From contig CAZCYV010000003.1 in the NCBI GenBank assembly GCA_964503145.1, positions 1 through 64,000 on the forward strand: a DNA stretch of 64,000 nucleotides, written 5' to 3'. Shown here one piece after another: positions 1 through 8,047 of this stretch (its first letter is position 1; each line of letters begins with the position of its first letter). The notes beneath the pieces are model-generated. The model was not told where the DNA came from, ran no database searches, and saw nothing but the letters and a program-made list of their open reading frames with translations. The position numbers and the translations under genes were made by a program. Source of the DNA: RBG-16-57-11 sp964503145 (GTDB lineage Bacteria > Chloroflexota > Anaerolineae > Anaerolineales > UBA4823).

Positions 1-3
1 CTT

Positions 4-55
4 GCGGGCGTCGCCAAGTGGTAAGGCATCAGCCTTCCAAGCTGACATTCGTGGG
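4..55 (+). tRNA. Truncated tRNA-Gly (UCC), 5' part only
   Basis: The sequence folds as the first three quarters of a tRNA: acceptor strand GCGGGCG (4-10), D stem GCC/GGC (13-15, 25-27), anticodon stem TCAGC/GCTGA around loop CTTCCAA (34-40, anticodon TCC at 36-38), then the 5' T-stem strand GTGGG (51-55). The expected T loop (TTCGAAT), the 3' T-stem strand and the acceptor complement CGCCCGC do not follow; the sequence turns into unrelated GCGTTTTTCCC. The gene is therefore broken in the T arm and should be non-functional unless the 3' part is restored elsewhere. An integrase gene starts 195 bases downstream, which fits an integration or excision scar. Confidence 0.75.
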
Positions 56-116
56 GCGTTTTTCCCGAAAGCCCTAAAAAGGCCACCGCAGACCCGATAA
101 CCTGCCCAAAAACATA

Positions 117-249
117 GGTTACCCAACGCAGGATCAGAAATTAATCTGAACCGGCGAAGGGTAACCTTTTTTCGTGTATCCTTCTAAGGTCCCCGTAACG
201 GCGAAGGGAAACCTTTTCCGAAATTGCAGCGCACCAGCGAAGGGAAACC
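117..249 (+). repeat. Iterated GCGAAGGGWAACC repeats upstream of the integrase
   Basis: Three direct copies of GCGAAGGG(T/A)AACC lie at 154-166, 201-213 and 237-249, starts 47 and 36 bases apart. GGTTACCC at 117-124 is an inverted copy of the core GGGTAACC (159-166). The last direct copy ends one base before the integrase ATG and supplies its ribosome-binding region. Closely spaced repeats beside a tyrosine recombinase gene are typical of arm-type or excisionase sites in integrative elements; that role is inferred. Confidence 0.6.
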
Positions 250-1197
250 ATGATGAACACCTCCAAAGCAGTAGAAGGCTATCTCCTGGACCGCCAGGCA
301 AGCGGCTACTCGATCGGCACCATCCGCCTGTACCGCTCCAATCTCGGGCTGCTGTGCCGCTTCCTGGGCGACCCTCCCGTTGAGGAGATCAGGCTCGAAG
401 ACCTGCAGCGCTTTATGGTGTACCTGCAAACCACCTACCCGCCCAAGCGGCCCGGGGACGTGGAAGGGAAGCTGTCCCTATCCGCGGTCGACAACTACTG
501 GAAGGCCATCCGCTCGTTCTTCGGCTGGTGCAAGGCGGCTCTCGAGATCAAGCGGCCGGACCTGCGCCTGGCGCGCCCCCCGAAGGCAGACCCGGAAATC
601 CTGCCCTTCAGCGAAAACGATATCCGCAAGCTGCTCAAAGCCTGCGAACGGACCACGGAGGTCAGCTCGGACGGGCGCAAGCCGTACAGCATGAAGCGCC
701 CGACGGCCAACCGGGACAAGGCCCTGCTGCTGCTGTTTCTCGATACCGGCCTGCGGGTCGGCGAAGTAACCAGGCTGAGAATTGAGGATCTGAACCAGGA
801 AACCGGGGAGATCCTGGTGGCGCCCTTCGGCAGCGGCCAGAAGACCAAGTCCAGGACGGCTTACCTGGGGAGGGTCGCCCAGCGAGCCATGTGGCTCTAC
901 CTGGCCAAGCGATTGAACACGGTGCCGAAAGACAAGCTGTTCGAGCTGGACGCCGAGAGCATCCGCTCCCTGTTCAAGCGGCTGGGGGAACGGGCAGGGG
1001 TGAACAACGTCCACCCGCACCGGCTTCGCCATACTTTTGCCATCAACTACCTGCGCAACGGCGGGGATATCTACACGTTGAAGTACTTATTGGGTCACTC
1101 GACCCTGGTGATGGTGGAGCGCTACCTGCACCTCACGACAGCGGATGCCAGTAACGCTCACAGGAAGGCCAGCCCGGCAGATAACTGGAGGCTGTGA
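250..1197 (+). CDS. Tyrosine recombinase / integrase (XerD-like phage integrase family)
   Basis: A 315-aa site-specific recombinase. An N-terminal SAM-like core-binding domain spans about residues 5-100 and the catalytic domain about 115-300. The catalytic set is complete: Arg169 in TGLRVGE, His257 and Arg260 in HPHRLRHTFA, His283 in LGHS and the nucleophile Tyr292 in RYLH. Length and domain order match XerC/D-like integrases of mobile elements. The ATG at 250 sits right after an AGGGAAACC repeat; a second ATG follows immediately (253). Its place beside a truncated tRNA-Gly and iterated repeats suggests it mobilised this island. Whether it is a housekeeping Xer is unlikely given the context but not excluded by sequence alone. 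Confidence 0.9.
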   Translation: MMNTSKAVEGYLLDRQASGYSIGTIRLYRSNLGLLCRFLGDPPVEEIRLEDLQRFMVYLQTTYPPKRPGDVEGKLSLSAVDNYWKAIRSFFGWCKAALEIKRPDLRLARPPKADPEILPFSENDIRKLLKACERTTEVSSDGRKPYSMKRPTANRDKALLLLFLDTGLRVGEVTRLRIEDLNQETGEILVAPFGSGQKTKSRTAYLGRVAQRAMWLYLAKRLNTVPKDKLFELDAESIRSLFKRLGERAGVNNVHPHRLRHTFAINYLRNGGDIYTLKYLLGHSTLVMVERYLHLTTADASNAHRKASPADNWRL

Positions 1198-1459
1198 AGA
1201 TCCGGGCGATGGCCGAGGTGGTTGTATTCCTTCCGTTAGTGATGTACAAAAGCCGAAAGGATAGATTGATAGGTACGCAGAACGATTATTAAGATTGCAC
1301 GGAGTGTTAGATACTGCTATCTGAACAGGTTGCCAGTCAATTGGTAATCTTAATCCAAAACAACCCAGCTTTTGTCTAGGTAAACTTACATATCCAATCG
1401 AAAAGGACTTGCCTAAACAACACAAGCCAAGTATGAGTTCTCTATTTATGAAGCGTTTG

Positions 1460-2191
1460 CTACGGATTAGGATAAGGATCAGGTGTTATAGCTGGTTGAT
1501 CCGTAGTGGAAATTTCTGTTGACGTGCTGGGGGTTACCACTTCTTCGAGCGAATTAACAAATGTCAATGCCGGAACATCAAAAAACAACATGTTTTTGTC
1601 ATCTGCTGGTTGAATAATTAACCGTGAACCTTTTACATCGACAATACGTAAGGCGCCCGATTTCGTGGAACTTGGGTAGTAGCCCCAGACAGGTTTCCCT
1701 TTTCCAGGAGCCGTTTCCACAGCTATAAATCCTTGACTTGGGTCATTTATCCAGGCACCGGCGAAAACGATGACGCGGTTTCCGTTTACAACCCCCTTCC
1801 AATGGTTCTCAATTTTTGCCTCAAATGCGTGAAAATATGCGCCTGGCTGGCCCTCAAAAATCCCTGTCGTAAAAGGGGCAGGAGTTATTGGCGTGAATTG
1901 AGGTGTTGTGACAGGAATATCAGTTACTGGAGTCGCATTCTCACAGATAGCGATCATTGTTTCCCATGCAACGATTTTTTCTTCTAGGCTTTTTCTTTCC
2001 GATATATCAGAACTTGGAATAAGGGTTAGTTGTGTGCGAAACATTTCTATTTCAGGACCCGCACAATTTTTCTTCGCTGGTATTCCTCTTGCTAACACAA
2101 ATTCAAAAACAAGTAAACTAACTATACCAAGAGCGGTGATAAGCACCACGATTCGCCATTTGTTCCATCTTGAGGCAATTTTTTCGTTCAT
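1460..2191 (-). CDS. Hypothetical membrane-anchored extracytoplasmic protein
   Basis: A 243-aa protein of unrecognised family. It has a short basic N-terminus, one transmembrane segment at about residues 13-34 (IVVLITALGIVSLLVFEFVLA), a probable coiled or helical stretch (about 60-80), a Thr/Pro-rich linker (about 85-110), and a globular C-terminal region ending in a Ser/Thr/Pro-rich tail. The topology suggests one N-terminal anchor with the rest outside the membrane. CAGGAG lies about 10 bases upstream of the ATG. The gene and its surroundings look AT-richer than the rest of the window, in keeping with acquired DNA. No function is assigned. The 262 bases between it and the integrase hold no convincing gene. 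Confidence 0.6.
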   Translation of the reverse strand: MNEKIASRWNKWRIVVLITALGIVSLLVFEFVLARGIPAKKNCAGPEIEMFRTQLTLIPSSDISERKSLEEKIVAWETMIAICENATPVTDIPVTTPQFTPITPAPFTTGIFEGQPGAYFHAFEAKIENHWKGVVNGNRVIVFAGAWINDPSQGFIAVETAPGKGKPVWGYYPSSTKSGALRIVDVKGSRLIIQPADDKNMLFFDVPALTFVNSLEEVVTPSTSTEISTTDQPAITPDPYPNP

Positions 2192-2286
2192 TGTTTGGTC
2201 GCTCCTGTTTCATCACCAACCAGAATACCCTATATCCGTAGACCATTTTAATAGTTGACCGGTATCTGGGTCCGAGTGGTAGTATG

Positions 2287-3468
2287 TCAAGGGTTGTGTA
2301 AAAGTTCAGCATCCGGATCCTTGGCAGTGACAGTAATTCTTCTGAGTTTCAGACTGCGGATCACCGCATAGAACATTAACAAACAGCTATTCTCATTGCG
2401 GAAAGCGGCGGCCATCTTGTGGCTGCGCTTCTTGACTTCGCCAAATAATCGTTCGATGATATTGGTTGTCCGAATGTACCTCCAGTGTTTTTCCGGAAAG
2501 CTGTAGAAGGTCAAACATGCCTCCAAATCACGTTTCAAGCACTCGATGGCAGTTGGATAAACCTGTTCGTACCTGGCGATGAAAGCCGCCACTTCCTGAT
2601 CGGCTTTTTCACGGTTATCCTGGTAGAAGATGGCCTTGAGTTCGGGTCGCACCAGCTCATGATGTTTTTCAGGAATGTAACCCAGCACATTCTCCATCTT
2701 GTGTTTGATGCAGCGCTGGCGTTGGGAGCTGGGAAATTTCTTTTCGATGGCATTCAGCATCGCTCGATTGCCATCCGTAACCCACAGATCGACACATTCT
2801 ACACCGCGGTTCTTAAGATCCTCCAACAGGTCTTCCCAGGCCGTCTGGTTCTCCCGTTCGCCAACGCTGAAGGCCAGAACCTCGCGTTTCCCCTCTTCAT
2901 CGATGCCAACAATGGCCAGGATTGGCATTTTGCAGCCTTCTTGATCATAAATAACCGAGAAATATGTGCCATCCGCAAACACATACAGATAATGGGCGCC
3001 AAGTTTCCGCTGTTTCCAGCGTTCAAATTCTTCTTCCAACGCGTGGAATATCCGTGAAACCGTGGAAGGGCTGGGGTTGGTTCCAGTGAGCGCTTCGACG
3101 ACCTGCCCCACCTGGGCTGTGCTGACGCCTCGCACGAACATCTCACAGATCGCTTCGTCCAACTCTGCCTGGCGTCGCTGATAGCGCTCGAACAACTCCG
3201 TGCGAAACCCATTTCGTGTTCTGGGTATCGGCAGGTCTTCGATCAAGCCTACCGTGGTAACCAAATCACGTTCATAGTGACCATTGCGGTAGCCCCGTCG
3301 GGATGGAGTACGTTGGTAAAATGCTGCGTTCAAAAATGCTTCAACTTCTTCTTCAAGTACCGTGATGAAGGTGTACTGGATTGATAACTTCAACCTTTCC
3401 TGAAGCAACTCCTGGATCAATCCTTGACCTTCGGTGTCAAGCAGTTTATGATTTGCTCTGGGAGCCAT
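2287..3468 (-). CDS. IS256-family (Mutator-type) transposase
   Basis: A 393-aa DDE transposase. Diagnostic segments are FADGTYF (first Asp), VTDGNRAM (second Asp) and the C-terminal NIIERLFGEVKKRS block carrying the catalytic Glu and the family signature. Length is normal for the family (about 390-400 aa) and the frame is intact, so the element may be active. The ATG is preceded by AAGGAGAAT. The last codons (LLHNP) and the TGA run through the left terminal repeat, so the stop lies at or just beyond the element tip. It is an insertion within the accessory region rather than part of a local operon. Confidence 0.92.
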   Translation of the reverse strand: MAPRANHKLLDTEGQGLIQELLQERLKLSIQYTFITVLEEEVEAFLNAAFYQRTPSRRGYRNGHYERDLVTTVGLIEDLPIPRTRNGFRTELFERYQRRQAELDEAICEMFVRGVSTAQVGQVVEALTGTNPSPSTVSRIFHALEEEFERWKQRKLGAHYLYVFADGTYFSVIYDQEGCKMPILAIVGIDEEGKREVLAFSVGERENQTAWEDLLEDLKNRGVECVDLWVTDGNRAMLNAIEKKFPSSQRQRCIKHKMENVLGYIPEKHHELVRPELKAIFYQDNREKADQEVAAFIARYEQVYPTAIECLKRDLEACLTFYSFPEKHWRYIRTTNIIERLFGEVKKRSHKMAAAFRNENSCLLMFYAVIRSLKLRRITVTAKDPDAELLHNP

Positions 3469-3535
3469 GCTATTCTCCTTGGTTTGGTGTCGTGACCACC
3501 AAGGATACCGGCTCCCTTCAATTTACACAAGATCC
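2291..3535 (-). mobile_element. IS256-family insertion sequence (approximate ends)
   Basis: A single transposase gene is flanked by short imperfect terminal inverted repeats: TTGTGTAAA at 2294-2302 and its complement TTTACACAA at 3522-3530, each preceded by GG near the probable tip. Similarity beyond the 9-mer is weak and I see no clear 8-9 bp target duplication, so the exact ends are uncertain. CCTTGGT and ACCAAGG (about 3478-3504) form a small inverted repeat just upstream of the transposase. Confidence 0.7.
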
Positions 3536-3832
3536 GTTATACCACCGAACCCCCCGGAAGGGGATAAATCTTGTATGATTATATATCCAAACTCATAAAA
3601 AGTTAAGCTTTTTTATGATCTTTGGACATGAGTTGGGACATCTGAACCTAGAGGAGCCTCAAAACCGGTAAACTTAGTTTGTCAAAAGCATCATCGGTAG
3701 GAGGCTCCTCATGCACAAGTGTATCAAAATTTACCCTTTTATGCAGCATCTATTCGACGACCTGTACTCTTAAGTATCGTTCCGCACAATCAGACTAACT
3801 TAGGGTAAAATCGATTGTCGGAGGAACGAACG
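3536..3832. other. Non-coding stretch with a 10-bp inverted repeat and a short ORF remnant
   Basis: GAGGAGCCTC (3651-3660) and GAGGCTCCTC (3701-3710) form a perfect inverted repeat. Directly after it an ATG at 3711 opens a 20-codon ORF (MHKCIKIYPFMQHLFDDLYS, stop at 3771-3773). The arrangement resembles the start of a degraded insertion sequence, but no transposase motif remains and the identity is a guess. The rest is AT-rich with no other visible gene. Confidence 0.35.
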
Positions 3833-3988
3833 ATGTCACTTGCGCCAGAGATCAAAATCGCCGAACAGCCCCTAAGCGTGCTGGCGCTCGGCGCCGGCGG
3901 GAATGGTCGTGGTTCTCCGGTTGGTAAGGTGCGAAAGCCGAGAGAAAAACTTCGGAAAATGTACGGGATGATGGTTAAGAATACATAA
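3833..3988 (+). CDS. Small hypothetical protein, 51 aa
   Basis: The ORF runs from ATG 3833 to TAA 3986-3988. GGAGG lies 8 bases before the start, the main argument that it is real. The product begins MSLAPEIKIAEQPLSVLALG and ends in a basic stretch (GKVRKPREKLRKMYGMMVKN). I recognise no domain. It could be the leftover start of a longer gene, since it sits between an IS remnant and another small gene in the island. Confidence 0.35.
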   Translation: MSLAPEIKIAEQPLSVLALGAGGNGRGSPVGKVRKPREKLRKMYGMMVKNT

Positions 3989-4040
3989 TATACGGGAGAT
4001 GTATTTGTGAAACGTAAAACACAAAAAGGAGTAAATGCTG

Positions 4041-4280
4041 ATGGTATTCTATATTGATCCAAACAGCGGCGGCATGATTCTTCAAATTTTGGCGGTCATC
4101 TTTGCCTCCTGCCTCGCGATACCTGGGATAATCATAGCATTTATAGCATTTATCTTAGGGTTGTCCAAAAGAGACCAAACAAAAAGAAATAGGGATTACA
4201 AAAAGTGCCCGCATTGTGCAGAGTTGATTCGGACAGAAGCAAATGTGTGTCGTTATTGCGGGCGAGAGGTTGTTCAATAG
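4041..4280 (+). CDS. Small membrane protein with C-terminal zinc ribbon
   Basis: Residues about 10-40 form a strongly hydrophobic segment (ILQILAVIFASCLAIPGIII and onwards). The tail holds a double-Cys zinc ribbon, CPHCAEL followed by CRYCGRE, of the double-zinc-ribbon type. The ATG at 4041 is preferred over one at 4035 because AAGGAG at 4026-4031 is then 9 bases away; this gives 79 aa. The zinc ribbon would face the cytoplasm if the N-terminus is the anchor. Function is unknown; such proteins are common small membrane proteins. It lies at the right edge of the accessory region. Confidence 0.65.
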   Translation: MVFYIDPNSGGMILQILAVIFASCLAIPGIIIAFIAFILGLSKRDQTKRNRDYKKCPHCAELIRTEANVCRYCGREVVQ

Positions 4281-4405
4281 CAAATCTACGAGAGGATGTG
4301 GCTACTGCCGGTGGTGTAGCCGTAATGCAAGGAGAGAAGCCTAGAGCCAATATGCGCAGCCCGCTGGATGAGCCATAATTCAACTGGCGGCGATCGATCC
4401 CCTCC

Positions 4406-4434
4406 TTGACTCGCCCCCCAAAAACCTATAGAAT
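4406..4434 (+). promoter_or_regulatory. Sigma70-type promoter for the secreted nuclease gene
   Basis: TTGACT (4406-4411) and TAGAAT (4429-4434) are separated by 17 bases, 38 bases upstream of the ATG at 4472. The upstream gap (4281-4405) holds only a small hairpin GGCTAC/GTAGCC and no gene. Confidence 0.55.
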
Positions 4435-4471
4435 GAAACAGGCGACGGACTTCTGAGCATGGGAGGCGGGC

Positions 4472-6229
4472 ATGAAACGGTTGGGCAAAATCCTGGCGCT
4501 GATCCTGGCGCTGCCGCTGGCGCTGCCGGGCGGCTTCCAGACGCTGGAGCGCACCCCGATCTGTGAGATCCAGGGGAGCGGCTTCACCGCCAACCATCTG
4601 GGGGAGACGGTGCGGGTGCGCGGCATCGTTTTTGCCGACCTCGACCAGACCGGGCAAAAAGGCCTGTTTATTCAAGAGCCAAACTGCGACACCCGTTCCT
4701 ACACATCGGACGGCATTTACATCTACCTGGGCGAGCGGGTGAACGTCGCTGCGCCGGGCGACCGGGTGGAGGTCGTCGGCGTGGTGCAGGAATACTACAG
4801 CATGACCGAGATCGTCGCCGCCCCGCAGAATGTGATCGTGCTGTCCAGCGGCAACCCGCTGCCGCCCGCCGAGGAGCTTACCCCGCCCTTTGCCGACAAT
4901 TCCGCGGCCTACTATTTCGAAAACCGAGAGGCGATGCACGTCCAGCTCAGCCAGGGACGGGTGGTCGGCCCCACCGACAGCGACGAGCGCGCCTGGCTGG
5001 TGCGCGCCGACCTGGGCATCGAGCGGGTGCTCTACGGCGACCCGCCAGGCACTGGCGAGGTGATCTGTGTGGGAGACACCGGCTTATACCAGATCACTCC
5101 AGATGTCAAAGTCGGCGATCAGGTGACCGGCCTGACCGGCGCGCTACAGTACCGCTTCGGCGCCTATTGCCTGGCGCTGACCGTCGCGCCGCAGGTGCAG
5201 GCGGCCCCGCTCGCGCCGCCCCCCACGCCAGGCCCGGCCGTGGGGCTGCGCATCGCCACGCTGAACCTGCATAACCTGTTCGACACCCACGACGACCCGG
5301 CGACGCAGGACGAAGTGCTCTCCGGCCCGGAATATCAGCGCCGCCTGGAAAAGCGCGCCCGGGCGATTCACGATGCGCTGGGCGAGCCGGCCATCCTGGC
5401 GGTGCAAGAAGCCGAAAACCTCAACGTGCTGGCCGCGCTGGTGGACCGCCCTGAGATTCAGGCCGATTACCGCGCCCTGCTGGTGGAAGGGCCAGACGTG
5501 CGCGGCATCGACGTGGCCTTGCTCTACCAGATCGACAAGGTGCAGGTGTACGATTACCAGGCGCGCCAGGGCTGCACCGCGCTGGTGGATGGCCTGGGGC
5601 CGGACGGCAACGGCGACGTGTACAACCCGCAAAACACCCTGACCTGCGACCGAGATGGCGACGGCGCATTGGACGGCAACCGCCTGTTCTCACGCCCGCC
5701 GCTGCTTGCTCATCTGCGCCTGACGCTCCCCGCCCAGGCCGAGCGTTATGATCTATGGGTGATCGTCAATCATTGGAAATCCAAGCTGGAAGACGGCTAC
5801 ACGGTGCAATATACCCTGCCCCGCCGCCTGGAGCAGGCGCGCTTCGTGGCTTCCCTGGTGCGAGAGATCCTGGCCGCCGACCCGGACGCCAACCTGGTAG
5901 TGCTGGGCGATTTGAACGATCATCCGGATTCACAACCGTTGCGCGAGCTGACCTCGCTGGGGCTGGAAAACCTGCTGCTGCGGCTGCCGCGCCAGTCGCA
6001 GTACACCTACAATTACCGCGGGGTTTCGCAAACGCTGGATTACATCTTATTGTGGACGAAAGCGCCGCTTATGCCGCACAACATCCAGACCGCGGCGATC
6101 AACGCCGATTTCCCCGTCGATTGGTCGAAAGATACCGACCATTACTACCGCAGCTCGGATCACGACCCGCTGTGGGTGGAACTGGTCGCCGCTTTCCCGC
6201 GGGTCTTCTTACCTGCGACGTGGCGTTAA
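4472..6229 (+). CDS. Secreted endonuclease/exonuclease/phosphatase-family nuclease
   Basis: A 585-aa exported protein. Residues 1-20 form a signal peptide (MKRLGKILALILALPLALPG). Residues about 30-235 resemble the OB-fold-like region found before the nuclease in ExeM/NucH-type extracellular nucleases. Residues about 260-575 carry the EEP fold with IATLNLHNLFD, AVQEAEN, VIVNHWKSK, VLGDLNDHPDS, LDYILL and SSDHDPLW, which include the metal-binding Asn/Glu, catalytic His and the terminal Asp-His pair. The likely role is extracellular DNA or RNA degradation. GGGAGGCGGGC directly precedes the ATG. A larger paralogue lies at 27157-31335. The gene is monocistronic and converges on the FHA-lipase gene. 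Confidence 0.87.
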   Translation: MKRLGKILALILALPLALPGGFQTLERTPICEIQGSGFTANHLGETVRVRGIVFADLDQTGQKGLFIQEPNCDTRSYTSDGIYIYLGERVNVAAPGDRVEVVGVVQEYYSMTEIVAAPQNVIVLSSGNPLPPAEELTPPFADNSAAYYFENREAMHVQLSQGRVVGPTDSDERAWLVRADLGIERVLYGDPPGTGEVICVGDTGLYQITPDVKVGDQVTGLTGALQYRFGAYCLALTVAPQVQAAPLAPPPTPGPAVGLRIATLNLHNLFDTHDDPATQDEVLSGPEYQRRLEKRARAIHDALGEPAILAVQEAENLNVLAALVDRPEIQADYRALLVEGPDVRGIDVALLYQIDKVQVYDYQARQGCTALVDGLGPDGNGDVYNPQNTLTCDRDGDGALDGNRLFSRPPLLAHLRLTLPAQAERYDLWVIVNHWKSKLEDGYTVQYTLPRRLEQARFVASLVREILAADPDANLVVLGDLNDHPDSQPLRELTSLGLENLLLRLPRQSQYTYNYRGVSQTLDYILLWTKAPLMPHNIQTAAINADFPVDWSKDTDHYYRSSDHDPLWVELVAAFPRVFLPATWR

Positions 6230-6327
6230 GCCCTGTCCCCTCTCAGATCTGACGATGAAGCTGCGCCCGCGGGGTGATGATCTTATGGATGCGGTGGGTG
6301 GCGTCTGCACCGTGGCGGGGATGGTGA

Positions 6328-8028
6328 TTACGCTGGGAGCTGGCGGGTCAGTTCGAGCTTCAGGCGCATTTTGACGTCGTTATCTACGAACAGCGAACCG
6401 TGATACTGTTGCACGGGATGGATTTCCGTTCCAGGCAAGACGGCGCTTTGCTCGGGGATCGAGCTGTCGCCGGCAGGCTCGCTTTTGTAAACGATATCCC
6501 GCAGCCTGCCATCACTCTCCCGACTTAGCAAAATGCTGCTGGGGGTCTTCAGGCCATAGCCGAAGATCGAAATCGCCGGTACGCTGGAGCGCATGCCCAA
6601 CTCTCTGCGGAACTGGCGCGCCAGTCGCAGCAGAGGCACCTGCGCCTCCAGCAGCCAGCTATCGTCCTCCATGAAGTTGAGCGATTGCCCGTTCTGATCC
6701 ACGGCGCAGGCGTAGGTGGGTAAAATCTGGTAACAACTGGGGAAAGTGGAGATCACCTGCCTGATCTTCTCGCCCATCAGGCCAAAGGGCAGCAGGTTCG
6801 GAGCGGTGAGCAGGCTGACCAGGGCGCGAGGGACGCCGCGATGCGGTCCACCCATCAGAATTGCGCGTTCCACCTTCTTCTTGCCATCCAGCCTTTCGAT
6901 GTAATAGCGGCTGACCAGCGTCCCCATGCTGTGGGCGATGATGATGGCCGGTTGGGACAAATCCAGGGAATTGATCATCTGTCCAAGCTGGGCGGCGGAG
7001 CGGCGCACGTCCTGGCGCCAGTCATAGGCAAACTCGAAGAAATCCTTGCCACGCTCATATCCCAGACTTTCCACCAGATAGTCTCCCAGGCGTTTGTACT
7101 GATCGAGCTTGATCAGGTTGGGCACCACCACCACCTCGTCCACGATGCCGCGAGCTACGATGGGCGTATCCTCGCTGTATATGGCGGAGCGACTATCTCT
7201 GAGCATGAACATGACGTTCGGCCAGATGCGTTCGCTGCCCAACCAGAGTTGCGATCCCATAAAGCCAGGGACAAACACCACCGGCCGACGGGCGGACATC
7301 TTTTCCAGGACCTGATCCGCCAGGGTCAGCGCTTCCTCGTCGAAGCCGCTCTTGAACACCATCCGCGCTTCACCGATGCGAAACTCGTCTCCGCCCTGCA
7401 GGATCATCTCATCCACGCGCTGGTCGCGGAACCAGGTGCCGTTGGTGCTCCCCAGATCGCGCAGCACATACACATTGCCCTTGCGGTTGACCTGGGCGTG
7501 GTGTCGCGAAACTTTAGGGGATTCCAGTACCACCTCGTTGTCATCCGTGCGCCCGATGCTCAGGCTATCCACCTCGTCTAGCGACACCTCCCAGGTCTTC
7601 TTAGCGGTGAAGATCACCAGGCGCGGGATGTGGGTCTCGTTGAGCGAGACGGGCAGGATTTCATGGTTGATGGTGTGGCGCAGATCGGCCTCGTTGTCGA
7701 TCATGGTCATTTCGACCATCTCGCTAGGGCGATCGGCCTCATAGCGCAATTCCAGGCCGCCCAGGGTGAGGCGGTCTCCGGGCTTCAACCACGCCCTCTC
7801 GACCCGCATGCCGTTGAGGCGCGTGCCGTTCGACGAGCCCAAATCGATCAACTCGCAACCGCCAGGGCCGCACTCCAGGCGGGCATGCGAACGAGAGATG
7901 CGGCTATCTTCCAGGATGATGTCGTTGGTCATCGCCCGCCCGAGGGTGACCTGGGCCTTGGAAAGTTCATACTCCTGCTCGGGGCCATCCTCGCGGATTA
8001 AGATCAGTTTGCCGTAATAATTCTCCAT
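6328..8028 (-). CDS. FHA-FHA-alpha/beta hydrolase fusion (LCAT-like lipase/acyltransferase)
   Basis: A 566-aa fusion. FHA domain 1 covers about residues 5-96 (GRAMTND, SRSHAR, GSSNGT) and FHA domain 2 about 135-226 (GRTDDNE, SRHHAQ, GSTNGT); FHA domains bind phosphothreonine peptides. Residues about 247-560 form an alpha/beta hydrolase like lecithin:cholesterol acyltransferase: oxyanion region VFVPGFMGS, nucleophile Ser367 in AHSMGT, probable Asp521 in AGDSSIP (LCAT: GDGTVP) and His543 in QYHGSL. No signal peptide is visible, so it is probably cytoplasmic. It is last in an operon behind a Ser/Thr kinase (19-base gap), so recruitment or control by phosphorylated partners is plausible. The hydrolase substrate is unknown. 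Confidence 0.85.
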   Translation of the reverse strand: MENYYGKLILIREDGPEQEYELSKAQVTLGRAMTNDIILEDSRISRSHARLECGPGGCELIDLGSSNGTRLNGMRVERAWLKPGDRLTLGGLELRYEADRPSEMVEMTMIDNEADLRHTINHEILPVSLNETHIPRLVIFTAKKTWEVSLDEVDSLSIGRTDDNEVVLESPKVSRHHAQVNRKGNVYVLRDLGSTNGTWFRDQRVDEMILQGGDEFRIGEARMVFKSGFDEEALTLADQVLEKMSARRPVVFVPGFMGSQLWLGSERIWPNVMFMLRDSRSAIYSEDTPIVARGIVDEVVVVPNLIKLDQYKRLGDYLVESLGYERGKDFFEFAYDWRQDVRRSAAQLGQMINSLDLSQPAIIIAHSMGTLVSRYYIERLDGKKKVERAILMGGPHRGVPRALVSLLTAPNLLPFGLMGEKIRQVISTFPSCYQILPTYACAVDQNGQSLNFMEDDSWLLEAQVPLLRLARQFRRELGMRSSVPAISIFGYGLKTPSSILLSRESDGRLRDIVYKSEPAGDSSIPEQSAVLPGTEIHPVQQYHGSLFVDNDVKMRLKLELTRQLPA

Positions 8029-8047
8029 AAATTAAATTACTCGTCAC

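Noticed and set aside
4..1250. Group I intron or archaeal-type intron splitting the tRNA-Gly
   Set aside because: The break is in the T arm rather than the anticodon loop, the 3' tRNA part is not found downstream, and the inserted sequence encodes an integrase.
1087..1425. 112-aa minus-strand ORF across the integrase end
   Set aside because: It overlaps the integrase 3' end in antisense and has no domain or ribosome-binding site.
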